A DNA stretch of 50,011 nucleotides from Spirabiliibacterium mucosae. GTDB lineage: Bacteria; Pseudomonadota; Gammaproteobacteria; Enterobacterales; Pasteurellaceae. The stretch covers positions 1 to 50,011 of the forward strand of contig NZ_JABTBO010000017.1 in NCBI RefSeq assembly GCF_014884965.1, in the 5' to 3' direction. The notes below the pieces were generated by a model. That model did not search any database and was not told where the DNA came from. It saw only the letters and a program-made list of their open reading frames with translations. A program made the position numbers and the translations under genes. This document shows, in pieces, positions 46,938-50,011 of this stretch. Every line of letters begins with the position of its first letter. Position 1 is the stretch's first letter.

Positions 46938-48419
46938 CTATTTACGCCATTGCGTTGGCGGGTTTAAAAACAAATTCAGCCGAGACGAGTAACAAGTCAC
47001 GCCCTTACGAATGAGGTTGTTTTTCGGCCGAATGGCGCGCCCGACAATGCGTTCAGCCAGCGGCAGCCAAAAGGCTTGGCGTTGCAAGGCAGCCTCTTCA
47101 AGCGGGTAATTTGGGTAGTCATTTTGCTTGAAGATAGCGCACACTTCACCCGTGTTTTGGTGGCCGATGATGGTCAGGCCAATGGCATCAATGGTGATGT
47201 TGAAATCGCCCTTTTCCACCTCAAGCGGTGCTTCGGCTTGCGTCCACAGGTTGAGCTCATCGCCTGCATAGGTGAGCAAAATCAAGGTGCGCAATGACCA
47301 CAATGCGCTGCCTGAGCCGCTGTAGCTGTCGACCAAGCGACGGTCGGCCTTGAACAGCCCTTGTGTGAGCACGCCTTTTTGGATGGCGCCACGTTGAATG
47401 AAAAAGCGGTTGAGGGTAGATACAATGCGCTTAACTTGCCCGTCGGCGCGCCCTTGTTGAATCATCGAGCTGACCAACGCGGTGGGCGCGGCAAAGCGGT
47501 AGATAATGCTGCGGCCGAAAAAGGTCAAACCTTGTGGCGTGAACAGATATTTGAATTTTTCGCAAAAGGTTTTGGCGCTCTCAACAATAAAAGTGCGGTC
47601 GAAACTCGGGTCAATTTGGTCAATCCAAAACAACGCGTAATGAAACCCCCACGAGTTGTAGTAGTCAAAATTGCCTTTCGCGCCATCGCGGAACCAACCC
47701 TCCCCGACATAAAACTCTTTGATGCGGGCGTAGCGGTCGTGGTTGACGACATCGTCACCGCTGAGATCGCGGATCACCAATTGGGTGAGTACGATAAACA
47801 AATGCCAGTTGTTGTCCACCGTTTTGACATCGCTGATTTTTTTCAACCAGCGGATGATTTGTGCTTTTTCGGCGTCGCTATACTGCGCCCAAACCGCACT
47901 TTTACTCAGCCACAGCGCCAAGGCAAAGTCGGCGGTTTCGCAAATCACTTGGCTGTAGTCATGCAGCTCGCCCCAATAGCCTTTGCTTTGTGGGTCGGTG
48001 GCGTTGAGAAAGCCCGTTTTTAAAATGGCTTGCACCTGCGGGTAGAGCAGGGAGTTTTGGTTATTTGTATTGTGCAAAAACGCCGCCAGCAGCGGGTAAC
48101 TGCGCGCTGCGCTTTCAATGGCGTCGCTCTCCACTCCTTGCTCGGCGGGGATGCCTGGGTAGTAGGCTTTGGCGCCGTCATAATGGGCGTGATGCAGGAA
48201 GCTTTGGATAAAATAGTCCCGCAGCACAACGCAGCCGGTGGCAAAATCGTAATCTTCGTCTGCGAAGGTGTCTTGCAAAGTGGCATCTAGTGAGGTGAAC
48301 GGCTTTTTGAATTTCAACAACTTGCCGATATTTTGTTGAAAGGCGCGCCAATAATCGCGCCAGCCTGGGTGCTCGTGCGCGAGAAAGGGGCGCTCGGTGT
48401 AGCGAATGTTGTCAGGCAT
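46938..48419 (-). CDS. DUF2264 protein, probably glycan-related
   Basis: Predicted 493 residues from ATG 48419, with AGGAGG just upstream. The segments RDYFIQSFLHHAHYDGAKAYYPG, VDNNWHLFIVLTQLVI, GWFRDGAKGNFDYYNSWGFHYALFW and the late SGSALWSLRTLILL match DUF2264, an alpha/alpha-barrel family that resembles polysaccharide lyases and unsaturated glucuronyl hydrolases. No signal peptide is seen, so it is probably cytoplasmic. It lies downstream of a secreted sulfatase on the same strand. Joint work on a sulfated glycan is inferred. Confidence 0.85.
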   Translation of the reverse strand: MPDNIRYTERPFLAHEHPGWRDYWRAFQQNIGKLLKFKKPFTSLDATLQDTFADEDYDFATGCVVLRDYFIQSFLHHAHYDGAKAYYPGIPAEQGVESDAIESAARSYPLLAAFLHNTNNQNSLLYPQVQAILKTGFLNATDPQSKGYWGELHDYSQVICETADFALALWLSKSAVWAQYSDAEKAQIIRWLKKISDVKTVDNNWHLFIVLTQLVIRDLSGDDVVNHDRYARIKEFYVGEGWFRDGAKGNFDYYNSWGFHYALFWIDQIDPSFDRTFIVESAKTFCEKFKYLFTPQGLTFFGRSIIYRFAAPTALVSSMIQQGRADGQVKRIVSTLNRFFIQRGAIQKGVLTQGLFKADRRLVDSYSGSGSALWSLRTLILLTYAGDELNLWTQAEAPLEVEKGDFNITIDAIGLTIIGHQNTGEVCAIFKQNDYPNYPLEEAALQRQAFWLPLAERIVGRAIRPKNNLIRKGVTCYSSRLNLFLNPPTQWRK

Positions 48420-48434
48420 AATCCCTCCTAAAAA

Positions 48435-48466
48435 AATCACTCCCTATTTTACAATAGAGAGTGATT
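48435..48466 (-). terminator. long hairpin between sulfatase and DUF2264
   Basis: AATCACTC/GAGTGATT and CTATT/AATAG pair over 13 bases with one mismatch and a 4-base loop. On the minus strand a T run follows at once and then the AGGAGG site of the DUF2264 gene. It looks like an intrinsic terminator inside a two-gene unit. Partial read-through, or protection of the mRNA's 3' end, would set a ratio between the two products. Confidence 0.7.
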
Positions 48467-48479
48467 GTTGTGCGCAAAA

Positions 48480-50011
48480 TTACGCTTTGGGTTGCTCAGG
48501 TGTGGCACAAGCGTCGAGTTTCTTTTGCATTTTCTTGGTCGGCCCGGTGATAAATTCCACTGGGCGCCAAGAGTCACCTGTTTTTTCAAGCCAAGGGATC
48601 AACTCTTCTTTGATCAGTTTTTGCACCAATTCAGGGTTTTGCTCGGCAATGTTTTTCTCTTGATAGGGGTCGTTGACGTTATCAAAGAGGGTGTATTTGA
48701 GCGGTTCACCGTCTTGGCGATCAATTTCCAACGTGTGGGTTGCGGTGCGTACGCCGCGGCGGCCGAAAGATGGCTGGCCGTACGGCACAAACAAATAGAG
48801 CTGAGATGTTGGGCTTTCGCCTTTATCGTGCAGCACTTGTTCAGCCAAGCTCACCCCTTCCACACTGCCTGGAATGGCGTCTTTCAGCCCTAAAAGGTCA
48901 AGCACAGTTGGGTAAATATCCGGTGCCGACATCAAGCTTTGGTTAACACCTGGTTTGATTTTGCCTGGCAGACGGAACATCATTGGCACGCGCATGGACT
49001 CTTCATAAATCACGTTTTTAGTTGGTTTGCCATGAGAGCCAATGCAGCAACCGTGGTCGGAGAAGAACACCACCAAGGTGTTGTCGCTCAAGCCTTGTTT
49101 ATCCAGCTCGGCTAAAATGCGGCCGAATTGCTCGTCTACGCCGGTGACCATCGCCATGTAGGATTTGAAATTATCTGGGCCGTAGCCTTCAAGGTATTTT
49201 TTATCCCAGTCAACATTTGGGCGTGTATTGAGATCTTTTGAGGTTTTATCTTTATACATGTCCAAATATTTTTGCGGCACTTGGTCATAAGGGGAGTGCG
49301 GTGGGTTCATAGAAACCACCAGCGCGAACGGTTTGTTCGGGTCGCGGTATTTGTTGCCGTCGTTGCGTAAATAGTTGATCGCCATGTCAGCCTCATGCTC
49401 TGGACCCCATTGGTCAACGTATTCTGGGTATTCACGTGGGGTGTCGTTGCCCCAATACATCGGCTTCATGTGCAAGTCATAGGTGCCGTAGGAATACCAA
49501 AAATCGAATCCGTGGCGGCGGTCTGGCGGTGTCCATTCATTCCAGTAGCGGCCTTCCATCGGGTTGTTGTAGCTTTTAATGTACGGCTCGTGCGGCACGT
49601 CTAGGTGCCATTTGCCGATGTAGCCGAGTGCGTAGCCTTCATCTTTGAGCACATCTGACCAGCAGCGAGCATACGGTGACAGCTCAATGCCGACTTTGCC
49701 GCCGTAGTCATGGGTGTTGCCGGTCACGCCGTTGTGCAGCGGGTATTGGCCGGTCATCAGCATGCCACGAAATGGCGAGCACAATGGGTAGTTTGAAGCC
49801 ATTTGATCCATCACTTTCGCTTGTTTGGCAAAGGCATCCAAGTGCGGTGTAATGGCTGGGTCTTCACCTTTGAAGCCTTGCGCATGGGCGCGCATTTCAT
49901 CTGGGAAGACCAGCAACAAGTTCAATTTGGGTGCATTGTCCTTTTTGTTGTCGTGGCTGTCGTGGGCAATCGCTTTGCCCGCCAAGGCGGTGGCAACCGA
50001 GCTGCCTGCAA
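48480..50011 (-). CDS. exported sulfatase, cut by right edge
   Basis: At least 509 residues are in the window; the start lies beyond. Residues just before the mature part (AGSSVATALAGKAIA) look like the end of a signal peptide. The active-site motif NYPLCSPFRGMLMTGQYPLHNG has the Cys of the C-x-P-x-R type, which must be turned into formylglycine. The metal ligands are in VFPDEMR and FFSDHGCCIGSHGKPTKN. It removes sulfate from a polysaccharide or small sulfate ester. No maturase gene is in the window. A TTG at 49985 is not taken as the start. Confidence 0.92.
   Translation of the reverse strand, partial: AGSSVATALAGKAIAHDSHDNKKDNAPKLNLLLVFPDEMRAHAQGFKGEDPAITPHLDAFAKQAKVMDQMASNYPLCSPFRGMLMTGQYPLHNGVTGNTHDYGGKVGIELSPYARCWSDVLKDEGYALGYIGKWHLDVPHEPYIKSYNNPMEGRYWNEWTPPDRRHGFDFWYSYGTYDLHMKPMYWGNDTPREYPEYVDQWGPEHEADMAINYLRNDGNKYRDPNKPFALVVSMNPPHSPYDQVPQKYLDMYKDKTSKDLNTRPNVDWDKKYLEGYGPDNFKSYMAMVTGVDEQFGRILAELDKQGLSDNTLVVFFSDHGCCIGSHGKPTKNVIYEESMRVPMMFRLPGKIKPGVNQSLMSAPDIYPTVLDLLGLKDAIPGSVEGVSLAEQVLHDKGESPTSQLYLFVPYGQPSFGRRGVRTATHTLEIDRQDGEPLKYTLFDNVNDPYQEKNIAEQNPELVQKLIKEELIPWLEKTGDSWRPVEFITGPTKKMQKKLDACATPEQPKA

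Overview
The window is a Pasteurellaceae chromosome segment. The evidence is the many copies of the Haemophilus-type DNA uptake signal (AAGTGCGGT or its complement ACCGCACTT), the H. influenzae-like bioA-bioF-bioG-bioC-bioD cluster, and the metY-rimP-nusA-infB-rbfA-truB block. Two parts join at a Gly-Cys-Leu tRNA cluster.

Bases 1 to about 21,690 are the late half of an HP1/P2-type prophage with a contractile tail. An Ogr/Delta-like zinc-finger activator is cut by the left edge, and a LexA-type box overlaps its putative promoter. Portal and large terminase run leftward. Scaffold, capsid, small terminase, head and tail completion, sheath, tube, lysis, tail chaperone (with a probable -1 frameshift), tape measure, baseplate W/J/I and a large tail spike run rightward. 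After a strong terminator come two further probable tail genes and a hub/spike protein. Integrase, repressor and replication genes must lie left of the window, as in HP1. The right end abuts the 3' side of tRNA-Leu, so attR is expected there.

Bases 21,690 to 33,600 are host genes: the tRNA operon; metB run together with the biotin cluster; a convergent tripartite tricarboxylate transporter (tctCBA); ychF and pth; a GlpM-like protein; and the alternative ribosomal proteins L36 and L31 (type B) behind a Fur/Zur-like operator.

Bases 33,600 to 50,011 hold a secreted unknown, a MarC protein, a peptide-binding lipoprotein, ribA, nagK, two small envelope proteins, a protein kinase-like gene with a 45-residue lipoprotein, then tRNA-fMet with rimP-nusA-infB-rbfA-truB. 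A DUF2264 protein and a secreted sulfatase (cut by the right edge) suggest use of sulfated polysaccharide.

A caution applies to the whole window. At least five genes (small terminase, tape measure, tail spike twice, and the essential infB) are broken by single-base changes in short A or T runs, and the holin-endolysin fusion may be a sixth case. The simplest reading is homopolymer-length error in the assembly, so broken genes here should not be taken as true pseudogenes without read-level checks.
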